Shown: in pieces, positions 1 to 6,746 of the stretch
How positions within the stretch are numbered: the first letter of the stretch is position 1
How the letters are laid out: the number at the start of each line of letters is the position of its first letter
Origin: an uncultured bacterium
Lineage (GTDB): Bacteria > Verrucomicrobiota > Kiritimatiellia > UBA8416 > CALETX01
Assembly: GCA_937920455.1 (NCBI GenBank)
Contig: CALETX010000109.1
Span: 1 to 6,746, forward strand
Length of the DNA: 6,746 nucleotides
Direction of reading: 5' to 3'
Notes under the pieces: model-generated
What the model was told of the DNA's origin: nothing
The model's input: the letters and a program-made list of their open reading frames with translations, nothing else
The model's database searches: none
Made by a program: the position numbers and the translations under genes

Positions 1-191
1 CGGCAACACTTTGTTGCATTTGACCCACTTATTACATTTGAATTACAAAACCAATGCAAAGAGTCAGCTCGCATATTCTCTCCCATGACCTGACACTGGC
101 ATTCATCCTCGAAAAAAAGAGAACGATCAGTCTCATTCTCTCGTTCCTGAGAAACGTAGCATTACTGGCTTGAAGCAGACGCCCTTTTTTG
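1..191. other. Leader region upstream of top6B, no gene recognised
   Basis: AT-richer than the genes, with many stops on the plus strand. A TTGACC at 20-25 has no good -10 at normal spacing. An inverted repeat GAACGA (121-126) / TCGTTC (141-146) with a 14-nt loop is present but weak, and a T6 run (185-190) lies just before the start. I find no convincing promoter, RNA or Shine-Dalgarno site. The promoter of the topoisomerase operon probably lies here or to the left of the window. Confidence 0.4.
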
Positions 192-1961
192 ATGATGATT
201 TCGCGCATGAGAAAGCAGCCAACAGGAGAAACAGCCGAGACTCTAGCTCTGAAACAGCGTGAAATCGCCGTCTCGGAATTTTTTCTTAAGAATAGACATT
301 TGCTCGGCTTTGACAATCCCCGTAAGGCTTTACTGACGACTGTGAAAGAAGCCGTGGATAATGCCTTGGACGCATGCGAGGAAGCCGGAATCGTTCCAGA
401 AGTGAAGGTCGAAATCACCCAGATCACCGACACGCGTTTCCGTGTGGAGGTGACCGATAATGGGCCGGGTATCGTACGCGCCCAGATTCCGAAGATATTT
501 GCAAAGCTGCTTTACGGATCAAAATTTCACCGTCTGCGGATGTCCAGGGGGCAACAGGGCATCGGAATTAGCGCGGCTGGCATGTACGGCCAACTTACAA
601 CCGGATCGGCAACAAGAATCCTCTCAAAAACCGCCAGTGGGAAAAAAGCCCATCACATGGAAGTTCAGATAGACACAAAGAAGAATGCGCCCACGATCCT
701 GAAGGATGAAGAGGTTGACTGGAAGCCAGAGTTCCCTGCTTCACAATCCGGGGGGAAAGCGGTCGTTTCAAACCATGGAACATCAGTGGCCATAGAGATG
801 GAAGCGGCATACGTGCGAGGAAGGCTGTCGGTTGACGAGTATCTAAAGCAGTGCGCCGTAGTAAACCCTCATCTGCAGCTTCACTATCGGATTTGTCTAA
901 AGAAGACTCAGGGCGATAACGCCGACACCAGGGGCCGAATACCACCACATGACGAGAATGCCGGCAACGGCCAAAAAGCTCTGCCAGACGGCGAGAGGAA
1001 TTCCATGCCGTGCGAATACCTCAACGAAACGCCATGGACCACATTCGAAAGAGCCAATCAATATCTGCCTCCCCAGCCCACCGAGATAAAACCTCATCCA
1101 CACGGCGTTGAATTGGGCCTTCTTATCCAGATGCTGAAGGACACAAAAGCGCGAACACTCCGCTCAGCGCTTGCGGAGGACTTTTCACGCGTAAGCTCCC
1201 GGACAGCCTTGGAAATATGCGAGAAGGCCGGTCTCTCCCCAAAAGCGAGCCCTGCCCGCATCGCGCATCATGAAAGCGAAGCACTTTTTCGCGCAATCAA
1301 CGCCACAAAGCTCCTTCGCCCACCCCTCGACTGCCTTTCCCCTATCGGCGAAGAACAGATTGTTGCGGGGCTTAGAAAGGAAATCGAAGCCGATTTCTAC
1401 ACCGCTGTGTCGCGTCCACCAACGGTGTACAGAGGCAATCCTTTTTTGGTAGAAGCAGGACTGGCTTTTTCCAAGCCGGATCCTGCGCAGGAGCTCGGCG
1501 CCGAAGAGCCAATCCGCCTTATGCGGTTCGCTAACCGTGTCCCTTTGCTTCACATGAGCGGCGCTTGCGCCATAACCAAGGCCGCCACAGGCGTTGACTG
1601 GAAGCGCTACGGCCTGCCTCAACCCAAAGGTTCGCTTCCGCTAGGCCCAATGGTGCTGATGGCACATATTGCAAGCGTGTGGGTGCCTTTCACCAGCGAA
1701 AGCAAGGAAGCCATCGCCCACTATCCAGAAATAATACGCGAGATCACCTTCGCATTCCAGGAATGCGGCAGACGCCTCTCTGTTTTCCTTCACAAGCGCA
1801 TGCGGCAGATGGAGTACGAACGCAAGCGCAATTACATGGCCATGTACATTCCCCATCTGGCCCTCGGGCTCAAGATGATACTCGGTTTCAACGACAAACA
1901 AGAGAAAACCTTGATAAATAACCTTAACAAGATGCTTGAACGCACACATCTGGAGGCATGA
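192..1961 (+). CDS. top6B: DNA topoisomerase VI subunit B (GHKL ATPase subunit)
   Basis: ATPase and DNA-gating subunit of type IIB topoisomerase, which pairs with Top6A as A2B2 and passes one duplex through another using ATP. Residues are numbered from a TTG at 189. Visible parts: N-box EAVDNALDA (E54, N58), G1 box DNGPGI (90-95), glycine-rich ATP lid GQQGIGIS (121-128), a probable H2TH region (about 305-390, opening with IKPHPHGVELG), and a transducer domain with NRVPLL (449-454) and TSESKEAIA (502-510), whose K506 is the likely switch lysine. At about 590 residues it is somewhat longer than the S. shibatae enzyme, partly through a polar stretch near 239-275. ATGs at 192, 195 and 207 and a TTG at 189 all fit; no Shine-Dalgarno motif decides among them, so 192 is a choice. 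Bacterial copies are uncommon. The family call is very secure; the exact start is not. Confidence 0.96.
   Translation: MMISRMRKQPTGETAETLALKQREIAVSEFFLKNRHLLGFDNPRKALLTTVKEAVDNALDACEEAGIVPEVKVEITQITDTRFRVEVTDNGPGIVRAQIPKIFAKLLYGSKFHRLRMSRGQQGIGISAAGMYGQLTTGSATRILSKTASGKKAHHMEVQIDTKKNAPTILKDEEVDWKPEFPASQSGGKAVVSNHGTSVAIEMEAAYVRGRLSVDEYLKQCAVVNPHLQLHYRICLKKTQGDNADTRGRIPPHDENAGNGQKALPDGERNSMPCEYLNETPWTTFERANQYLPPQPTEIKPHPHGVELGLLIQMLKDTKARTLRSALAEDFSRVSSRTALEICEKAGLSPKASPARIAHHESEALFRAINATKLLRPPLDCLSPIGEEQIVAGLRKEIEADFYTAVSRPPTVYRGNPFLVEAGLAFSKPDPAQELGAEEPIRLMRFANRVPLLHMSGACAITKAATGVDWKRYGLPQPKGSLPLGPMVLMAHIASVWVPFTSESKEAIAHYPEIIREITFAFQECGRRLSVFLHKRMRQMEYERKRNYMAMYIPHLALGLKMILGFNDKQEKTLINNLNKMLERTHLEA
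1952..1956 (+). promoter_or_regulatory. Shine-Dalgarno site for top6A inside the end of top6B
   Basis: The sequence GGAGG lies within the last codons of top6B. Spacing to the ATG at 1964 is 7 nt, which is good. Spacing to the overlapping ATG at 1958 is 1 nt, too short for efficient initiation. It therefore decides the top6A start and implies translational coupling of the two subunits. Confidence 0.75.
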
Positions 1962-1963
1962 GC

Positions 1964-3136
1964 ATGCCAGCAAAGAAAACACCCACCGGCCAAGCGTCAT
2001 CATCGGTCCGAGCCACAAAAACGGAAAGCACAATCCTCGATGTGTCCAGGAGTGAAGCTGCCAGACGCATCGTAGAGATTGCCGAGGAAACATACCGGGA
2101 TATTCTGCAAAAAAAGAAGCCAAGCATGCGGTTTCCTGTCCGCTCGCTAGCCAACGTCAAGTACGACATCAAACGCGGTCACTTCGAAATCCGCGGAAAA
2201 ATGTCCACCCGCACTCTGACATACAACACTGTCAAACCCTTCGCTCAGTCGGTCCGGCTCATGGCAACGACAAAAAACGATCTGCTGGACAAGAACGACA
2301 TCGCCGGCAAGCGCGAGATCTATTACAACAGCAAGAGCTGGGGCGAATGCAGATTCAACGAGCAGGCCGAGAGCGACACCCTCCTCGACGACATGGAAGC
2401 CATGCTCGGCGTGAACCGCGAGCAACTCGGCTACATCCCCGAAGAAAGAGGCGGAGAAGTGGCAGGCCCCCTCATCGTGATTGACAGGAATCCTGCGACA
2501 CGCCAGACAATCCGAGTGGATTGCTCGAAGCTCGGCAGCGGCGCATGGAGCATCCCGTCGAGGGTCGAACATCTTGCTTTCGAGACCCGCGCAAAATTCA
2601 TCCTTGTAATCGAGACCGCTTCGCTCTTCCAGCGCCTCGTCCACCATCTCTATTACGAAAAAGCCAACTGCATACTCATTTCCATGAGCGGTGTTCCAAC
2701 CCGCGCGTGCCGTAGATTCGTACGCAGACTGGCCGATGACCAGGGACTGCCGGTTCTTGTCTTCACTGACGGCGACCCCTATGGCTACTGTAACATTTAC
2801 AGAACGCTGAAAGTGGGCTCAGGCCAGGCAGCTCATATAAACCGATACTTCTGCGTCCCTCAGGCGCGTTACCTCGGCGTAACGCCCCAGGATATCCTGG
2901 ACTACGGCCTGGAAGACGCAACACATCCTTTGGAAGAAGTTGATATCAAACGCGCTCAGGATGCCTTGAAGAATGACCCATTCATACTTCACCACAGAGA
3001 GTGGCAAGATGCTCTCAAACAGATGCTAAAAATGGGGGTGCGCGTCGAGCAGCAGGCGTTCGCCAAGCACGGCTTGAACTACGTTCTGGAAGAATATCTG
3101 CCAGACAAGCTCAAAAGAAAGACATTCCTGCCTTGA
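1964..3136 (+). CDS. top6A: DNA topoisomerase VI subunit A (Spo11-like DNA-cleaving subunit)
   Basis: Catalytic subunit of topoisomerase VI; it cuts both strands through a covalent 5'-phosphotyrosine link and is the homologue of eukaryotic Spo11. Residues are numbered from the ATG at 1958. The winged-helix (CAP-like) domain carries REIYYNSKSWGE, with the second tyrosine (Y123) as the expected nucleophile. The Toprim domain shows VIET (E219) and DGDPYGY (D271, D273), the acidic metal-binding set. The segments RFPVRSLANVKYD (58-70) and the C-terminal YLPDKL also match the family, and about 390 residues is normal length. An ATG at 1958 overlaps the top6B stop as ATGA, but GGAGG at 1952-1956 lies 1 nt before it and 7 nt before the ATG at 1964, so 1964 is preferred. 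It sits directly after top6B, the usual partner order. No essential residue appears lost. Confidence 0.96.
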   Translation: MPAKKTPTGQASSSVRATKTESTILDVSRSEAARRIVEIAEETYRDILQKKKPSMRFPVRSLANVKYDIKRGHFEIRGKMSTRTLTYNTVKPFAQSVRLMATTKNDLLDKNDIAGKREIYYNSKSWGECRFNEQAESDTLLDDMEAMLGVNREQLGYIPEERGGEVAGPLIVIDRNPATRQTIRVDCSKLGSGAWSIPSRVEHLAFETRAKFILVIETASLFQRLVHHLYYEKANCILISMSGVPTRACRRFVRRLADDQGLPVLVFTDGDPYGYCNIYRTLKVGSGQAAHINRYFCVPQARYLGVTPQDILDYGLEDATHPLEEVDIKRAQDALKNDPFILHHREWQDALKQMLKMGVRVEQQAFAKHGLNYVLEEYLPDKLKRKTFLP

Positions 3137-4878
3137 CGCTCGAACCTGAATCACACCATGCAAGCACGGTTAATGTTGCTCCCATCGCGAAGCGACACGT
3201 AGTGGGCCATGTCTTATTCCTGCTCGGCAAGCACGCGCCACTTATTATCGCCGCGCTGATCGCTCTGGCGGTCTTCCTGGCTCAAATTGCAGTCCTCACT
3301 CAGGGCTACTACGAGTGCGACCCAAATGCCTACATCATGAGCGGCAAGCAGTTGATACGGCGCGGCACCCTCAGGTTCGACGGAACCGACATATACAGAT
3401 TCCATGAGCATATGTGGGTTGAACCCGCGCCGAACGTCATCTATGCAAAGTATCCTCCCGGCTATCCGATTCTCATAGGACTAGCCTGGCTCGTGGGCGG
3501 AGATCGCGGAGCGTTCTGGGTCAGCCCCATCGCCGGCGCGGTGGGACTTTTTGCATCTTTTCTCCTGATGCGATCAGTCGTTTCTTCTCCATGGATTGCA
3601 GTCGCCGGAGCGGCCTTTCTGGCTGTAAATCCCATGTTGACCCTTTATAATGGTTACATCCTCAGCCATGCCACCAGCTACGCAGTGGCCGCCATTGCAG
3701 CGCTCTTCCTCTTGAGCTGGACTGAGAAAGGCGGCGTGTGGAGAGCTTTAGCAGCGGGTCTGGCGATCGGTTTCTCGCCATGCGTGCGTTATACCGACGC
3801 CCTCATCGCGCTCACCGTTCCTGTCGCGCTGGGTGTCATGATATTCAGAAACATCCGAAACCGTTCGCGTCTGTCGGATTGGACCGGGTTGGTCATCGAA
3901 ACGGTCGCCTTGGCAACCGGTGCTGCAGTCTGCCTCGTCCCCCTGATGATCCATCATACTACAGCGTTTGGCTCGCCGTTCCGGACCGGCTATTACTATT
4001 CCGGAGAACAAATGGCTTTCTCCCGCGAATGGCTGCTCAACAACATGCCGCAACTCATGCGTGATCTCAATGATGTTGCGTTGCCGATCCTTTTCCCGCT
4101 TTCCCTCATCGGCTGGTTCATCATGGCAATACGGCGACGGTGGGAATCTCTCATGCTACTGTCCTGGGCGCTGCCCATGATGCTTGTTTACGGGGCATAT
4201 TATTGGGCGCCCGCCCATTCCGGCCCCATTTATGTCCGCTTCCAGTGCTCAGCCGTTCCGGCATATGTTCTTGCAGCCGTTTATGCGCTTGACGCTACGC
4301 TTCGCGAGAAACCGCTCCGGCGCTTGGTGCCTGTTTGGGTGCTCTTCTTGACCATTGCAATCGGGGGAAAAGACGCTTTTGGCTACCTGACCGGACGACG
4401 CCACGCACATCAGCTCGAAACGGCTGCGCGCGAATGTTCGTCCAAACTGCCGCCAGACTCAGTCGTATTCGCAGATCCGCCGATCAGTGATTATCTCCAA
4501 ACCGTGGAGGATTTCACCGTTTACCGGAACGAGATTTTCCAGCCCGGCTATGGCATGCGCCTTGCCACTCCGCCACGCGGCTCGGAACCAATGCGCCAAT
4601 TGGACAGATCGCTGCGACTGGCGGCGAATTTCACCAACGATTATGCAAAGATTTCTCAGATGCAGAAGGCGCTTGCCATCTCATGGCTGGAAAAGGGGAA
4701 AACAGTCGCGTTAGTAATCGGCAAAGGTTCTTCCACCCACTACAAACAACGGTTTGGCCCTGATTTCCAATGGACGCTGCTTGCATCGTGGCAGAGCCCC
4801 TACAACTGGCCGTATTGGTCGCAAAGAAAGCCCGAATGGGAACTTTTCACATTATCGAGATCGCCAACGAACCAGTAA
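3133..4878 (+). CDS. Multi-pass membrane protein, GT39/PMT-type (ArnT-like) glycosyltransferase
   Basis: Probable GT-C fold transferase that moves a sugar from a polyprenyl-phosphate donor on the outer face of the membrane; donor and acceptor are unknown. From the TTG at 3133 it has 581 residues. A first membrane helix (about 36-56) is followed by a loop with QGYYECDPNAY (57-67), whose E61 and D63 are the likely catalytic acidic pair, and then KYPPGYPILIG (106-116), a motif typical of PMT_2 proteins. About nine or ten further hydrophobic helices follow, to about residue 411, then a soluble C-terminal domain of about 160 residues. The TTG start overlaps the top6A stop (TTGA). An upstream GTG at 3001 would overlap top6A by 136 nt, and a GTG at 3202 would still keep the first helix. 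No strong Shine-Dalgarno site is visible; a purine stretch at 3114-3122 is the best candidate. The family call is fairly good, the exact substrate is not known, and the start is uncertain. Confidence 0.82.
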   Translation: MTLEPESHHASTVNVAPIAKRHVVGHVLFLLGKHAPLIIAALIALAVFLAQIAVLTQGYYECDPNAYIMSGKQLIRRGTLRFDGTDIYRFHEHMWVEPAPNVIYAKYPPGYPILIGLAWLVGGDRGAFWVSPIAGAVGLFASFLLMRSVVSSPWIAVAGAAFLAVNPMLTLYNGYILSHATSYAVAAIAALFLLSWTEKGGVWRALAAGLAIGFSPCVRYTDALIALTVPVALGVMIFRNIRNRSRLSDWTGLVIETVALATGAAVCLVPLMIHHTTAFGSPFRTGYYYSGEQMAFSREWLLNNMPQLMRDLNDVALPILFPLSLIGWFIMAIRRRWESLMLLSWALPMMLVYGAYYWAPAHSGPIYVRFQCSAVPAYVLAAVYALDATLREKPLRRLVPVWVLFLTIAIGGKDAFGYLTGRRHAHQLETAARECSSKLPPDSVVFADPPISDYLQTVEDFTVYRNEIFQPGYGMRLATPPRGSEPMRQLDRSLRLAANFTNDYAKISQMQKALAISWLEKGKTVALVIGKGSSTHYKQRFGPDFQWTLLASWQSPYNWPYWSQRKPEWELFTLSRSPTNQ

Positions 4879-4881
4879 GCT

Positions 4882-5895
4882 TCAGGCTGATTCCTGCGGC
4901 GCGTTGCAGAAAGCGTGAAATGTTTCGTCAGAGGTTGCTGCCGGAACCTCGCAGCCAGCACTCAACATGTAACGCAATCCTTTCGCACGGCTGAGAGCCA
5001 GGCGACACTTTACGACGCATTCCTCAGGGGACGCCTGCATCATATCCGTGACGGGGTTCAAGTTGCCCTTGAAACATACATCTGCTTTCCCATAAACTGT
5101 GCAAGCCGCCTCGAAATCTACCAGGTGATCCACGTTGAATAAGTCCGCCCCGCACTTGACCATGTCGGTCAAGAGGTGCGATGTGTTCCCGCATATATGC
5201 AACTTTGCGAGACCGCCAGCCGCATGGATGGCATCATTGACTCTGCTCTCGTACGGCAAGGCAAAATCGCGGTACTGCTGCGGCGAAATGAGCGAAGCAG
5301 CAGCGTCGCCGGCTCCAATCATGTGCGCTCCTGCATGGATCTGTGCTATCGCAAAATCTATCACAATGTCCGTCAGGAATTCCAAAATTCTGTGTGCAAG
5401 AGCCGGCTCATCAACCAACAGCATCATGAATTCGGTCACGCCGCAGATCGAACATGCTTCTGCAAATGGCATGTCCACCCAACCGAGCACCAGACACTCA
5501 TCGCCGATAGCTGAAGACATCTCCCTCACCGCCAGAAGCCGGTCCGCCATCCGGCTTCCCTGAGCAAGAGGGTCCGGCCGGCCAAGCCTGGCAAGATCCG
5601 ACATGCTTCTCACAAGCGGCCGCCCTGCAAAAGGCGGTTTATCTTCGGGATAAACCATTTCGGCGCCCAAATCAGCAGTAACCCTGAACGCGTCAGAGCA
5701 GGCTGTTATGGCATCCACATTGAACTTGTCGCGGATATTCAGTTGTGCCTCTGCAAGGGCGTGCCCGCTGGTGGCAAACTCCCTGTAACTGATGCCATAT
5801 CTGTCTTGGGCAAAAAACATTAGCAATGGAAAAACCGGCGCACGGTCAACCGTCTCTCCTCGAATCGCCGCAAGGCACCTCTCTTTGCTCGTCAT
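4882..5895 (-). CDS. URO-D superfamily protein, MtaA/CmuA-like zinc (corrinoid) methyltransferase
   Basis: A 337-residue TIM-barrel protein of the uroporphyrinogen decarboxylase superfamily. The opening MTSKERCLAAIRGETVDRAP is the family N-terminus, and GAGDAAASLISPQQYRDF (195-211) is the familiar central block. LHICGN (232-237) with AGCEVP (313-318) supplies H233, C235 and C315, the His-X-Cys...Cys zinc set of methylcobamide:thiol methyltransferases such as MtaA. The arginine-rich substrate motif near the N-terminus of true HemE is absent, so a heme role is unlikely. The likely reaction is methyl transfer between a corrinoid protein and a thiol or other acceptor, in the cytoplasm; no corrinoid protein gene is in the window. 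The ATG at 5895 follows AAGGAGA at good spacing; an in-frame GTG at 5970 lacks such support. It converges with the glycosyltransferase gene, leaving 3 bp between stops. Function beyond the subfamily is inferred. Confidence 0.88.
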   Translation of the reverse strand: MTSKERCLAAIRGETVDRAPVFPLLMFFAQDRYGISYREFATSGHALAEAQLNIRDKFNVDAITACSDAFRVTADLGAEMVYPEDKPPFAGRPLVRSMSDLARLGRPDPLAQGSRMADRLLAVREMSSAIGDECLVLGWVDMPFAEACSICGVTEFMMLLVDEPALAHRILEFLTDIVIDFAIAQIHAGAHMIGAGDAAASLISPQQYRDFALPYESRVNDAIHAAGGLAKLHICGNTSHLLTDMVKCGADLFNVDHLVDFEAACTVYGKADVCFKGNLNPVTDMMQASPEECVVKCRLALSRAKGLRYMLSAGCEVPAATSDETFHAFCNAPQESA

Positions 5896-5900
5896 GGCCC

Positions 5901-5907
5901 TCTCCTT
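5901..5907 (-). promoter_or_regulatory. Shine-Dalgarno site of the URO-D-like gene
   Basis: Read on the minus strand this is AAGGAGA, ending 5 nt before the ATG whose first base is 5895. It is a near-perfect anti-16S match and fixes the start against the longer in-frame GTG at 5970. Confidence 0.8.
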
Positions 5908-6043
5908 ATGTTGCAAGGTGTTTTTGAGACGCAAGCGTGCCGGTCGGCAGGTTGAAGTGAACCCACACACTGCCCTCGCGCCTCAGAACCGCAAACGCCT
6001 GCCTCCAGCTCTGCCCAGCGCGTCCCCGACGTCTTCTTCTCAC

Positions 6044-6072
6044 ATAGTACACAAATCTTCAGCGCCGTTCAA
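6044..6072 (-). promoter_or_regulatory. Putative sigma70-type promoter of the URO-D-like gene
   Basis: On the minus strand, TTGAAC (6067-6072) and TACTAT (6044-6049) are separated by exactly 17 bp. Each hexamer matches the consensus at four of six bases. Transcription would start near 6037, giving a leader of about 140 nt before the ATG at 5895. No cobalamin (B12) box or other riboswitch core was recognised in that leader. The call rests on spacing and consensus only. Confidence 0.45.
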
Positions 6073-6112
6073 GGCCCGGCTCACATCAGGCAGAAGGACG
6101 TGCGCCGATTTC

Positions 6113-6133
6113 AAAGAAAAGGAGTTTGGCTCC
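6113..6133 (-). terminator. Weak intrinsic-terminator-like hairpin after DUF1080
   Basis: On the minus strand, a GGAG stem (6130-6133) pairs with CTCC (6121-6124) across a 5-nt loop, and is followed by TTTTCTTT. It lies 2 nt after the DUF1080 stop. The stem has only 4 bp, so it may be inefficient or fortuitous; the U-tract and the placement are its only support. Confidence 0.25.
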
Positions 6134-6135
6134 GA

Positions 6136-6746
6136 TCATGTCTCGTCGTATCCTTTCAGATGTCGGTACCAGATGTTCCGATAGCGCACCAGGTCGCCGT
6201 GGTCCTGCAAAGCAAGCGGACCCACCGGGCCGTGCGGTTCGTACTGGGAAAGTTGACGATGTCTGACCGGTCCCATCAGCGTCTGATCATGATGCACAAC
6301 AATCCCATTGTGAAGGACCGTGACTCTGGCAGGGCTGACCAGTTTGTCGCCGTCAAAACGCGGAGCAATCCATATGATGTCGTATGTCTGCCACTGGCCG
6401 GGTTTTCTGCATGCGTTCACAAGCGGCGGATACTGACCGTAAATGGCGGCTGTCGTGCCGTCCGGATATGTTATGTTCTTATAGCAGTCCAGAACTTGAA
6501 TCTCGTAACGACCCATTAGAAAAACGCCGCTGTTGCCTCGCCCCTGGCCCTCGCCTTTCACAATCTCCGGCGCCGCCCACTCCACATGAAGCTGGCAGTC
6601 TCCAAACTGCGCCCTGGTGAAAATGTTGCCCGTGCCCGGCACAACTTCCATGTATCCGTTTTCAACCTTCCATTGAGCGGCCGAGCCATCCTTGCCCACC
6701 CAGCCGGAAAGATCTTTCCCGTCAAAAAGAACCACAGCATCCGAAG
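6136..6746 (-). CDS. DUF1080 / 3-keto-disaccharide hydrolase-domain protein, 5' end beyond the window
   Basis: Partial gene: about 202 residues are visible and the reading frame stays open to the right edge. The visible start [10 protein letters not shown] is the typical opening of the DUF1080 jelly-roll (concanavalin-like) domain. Further matches are [19 protein letters not shown], the block [16 protein letters not shown] near the end, and YRNIWYRHL at the C-terminus. Members are typically secreted or lipid-anchored and are linked to carbohydrate degradation, including hydrolysis of 3-keto-glycosides. The domain appears nearly complete, so what is missing is probably mainly an N-terminal signal and any leading domain. 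An in-frame GTG at 6735 could be read as a start, but it lies inside the conserved opening and the frame continues upstream (codons for S, D, A), so it is not the real start. The substrate cannot be told. Confidence 0.88.
   Translation of the reverse strand, partial: SDAVVLFDGKDLSGWVGKDGSAAQWKVENGYMEVVPGTGNIFTRAQFGDCQLHVEWAAPEIVKGEGQGRGNSGVFLMGRYEIQVLDCYKNITYPDGTTAAIYGQYPPLVNACRKPGQWQTYDIIWIAPRFDGDKLVSPARVTVLHNGIVVHHDQTLMGPVRHRQLSQYEPHGPVGPLALQDHGDLVRYRNIWYRHLKGYDET

Noticed and set aside
20..48. Promoter for top6B with TTGACC as -35
   Set aside because: At 17 bp the -10 would be TTACAA, matching the consensus at only two positions; other spacings are no better.
32..433. Minus-strand open frame over the leader and the start of top6B
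   Set aside because: It covers the GHKL N-box coding region on the opposite strand, has no recognisable domain and is best explained as a shadow of top6B.
1641..2123. Minus-strand open frame across the top6B/top6A junction
   Set aside because: It is antisense to two well-supported genes with conserved protein motifs, and has an odd composition rich in C, W and H.
2147..2647. Long minus-strand open frame within top6A
   Set aside because: It is a mirror frame of the Toprim-containing gene; the plus-strand motifs (REIYY, DGDPYG) settle the coding strand.
3001..3132. N-terminal extension of the glycosyltransferase from a GTG at 3001
   Set aside because: It would overlap top6A by 136 nt and adds an Arg/Gln-rich stretch unlike a membrane protein start; TTG 3133 gives a usual short overlap.
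4882..5895. HemE (uroporphyrinogen decarboxylase proper)
   Set aside because: It lacks the N-terminal arginine-rich substrate motif and has the His-X-Cys...Cys zinc set of methyltransferases instead.
5896..5970. Longer start (GTG 5970) for the URO-D-like gene
   Set aside because: The added 25 residues are not family-like, while AAGGAGA lies at correct spacing before ATG 5895.
5792..6519. Plus-strand open frames over the gap and DUF1080
   Set aside because: They have no recognised domain and are antisense to the DUF1080 and URO-D-like genes.
1..6746. CRISPR array, IS element, tRNA, rRNA or phage genes
   Set aside because: No regularly spaced repeats, transposase-like proteins, terminal inverted repeats or cloverleaf patterns were seen on either strand.

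Overview
The window looks like a bacterial chromosome segment, moderately GC-rich by eye, with two gene blocks that converge near position 4880. The plus-strand block (about 192-4878) holds the two subunits of a type IIB DNA topoisomerase (topoisomerase VI, B then A), followed with a tight overlap by a large membrane protein of the GT39/PMT glycosyltransferase type. The minus-strand block holds the 3' part of a DUF1080 (3-keto-disaccharide hydrolase-like) gene that runs off the right edge, then a URO-D superfamily protein of the MtaA/CmuA zinc-methyltransferase type. The URO-D gene has a good Shine-Dalgarno site and a plausible promoter of its own.

Organism: topoisomerase VI is chiefly archaeal and plant, and is patchily distributed in bacteria. 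DUF1080 proteins and MtaA-like URO-D paralogues are typically expanded in PVC-type bacteria (Planctomycetes, Lentisphaerae, Kiritimatiellae, Verrucomicrobia) and in candidate phyla such as Hydrogenedentes. Clear Shine-Dalgarno sites, a sigma70-like promoter and the bacterial flanking genes argue for a bacterium rather than an archaeon. The exact phylum is inference and cannot be fixed from the sequence alone.

Layout: 1-191 is a leader with no recognisable gene and no convincing promoter. Top6B (192-1961) and Top6A (1964-3136) are translationally coupled: a GGAGG motif inside the last codons of top6B serves top6A. The Top6A stop overlaps a TTG start for the membrane glycosyltransferase (3133-4878). 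Only 3 bp separate that stop from the stop of the convergent URO-D-like gene (4882-5895, minus). A 240-bp gap (5896-6135) holds a weak terminator-like hairpin for DUF1080 and a promoter for the URO-D-like gene. DUF1080 occupies 6136-6746 (minus, 5' end missing).

Function: Top6A and Top6B form one A2B2 enzyme, and every catalytic motif I looked for is intact in both, so it is probably active. The glycosyltransferase is coupled by position only, with no evident biochemical link. The minus-strand pair may belong to sugar and one-carbon catabolism, but no partner genes are in view. I see no RNA gene, CRISPR array, IS element or phage feature, and nothing that clearly marks an undescribed system. 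The most notable content is the intact bacterial topoisomerase VI operon and its oddities.
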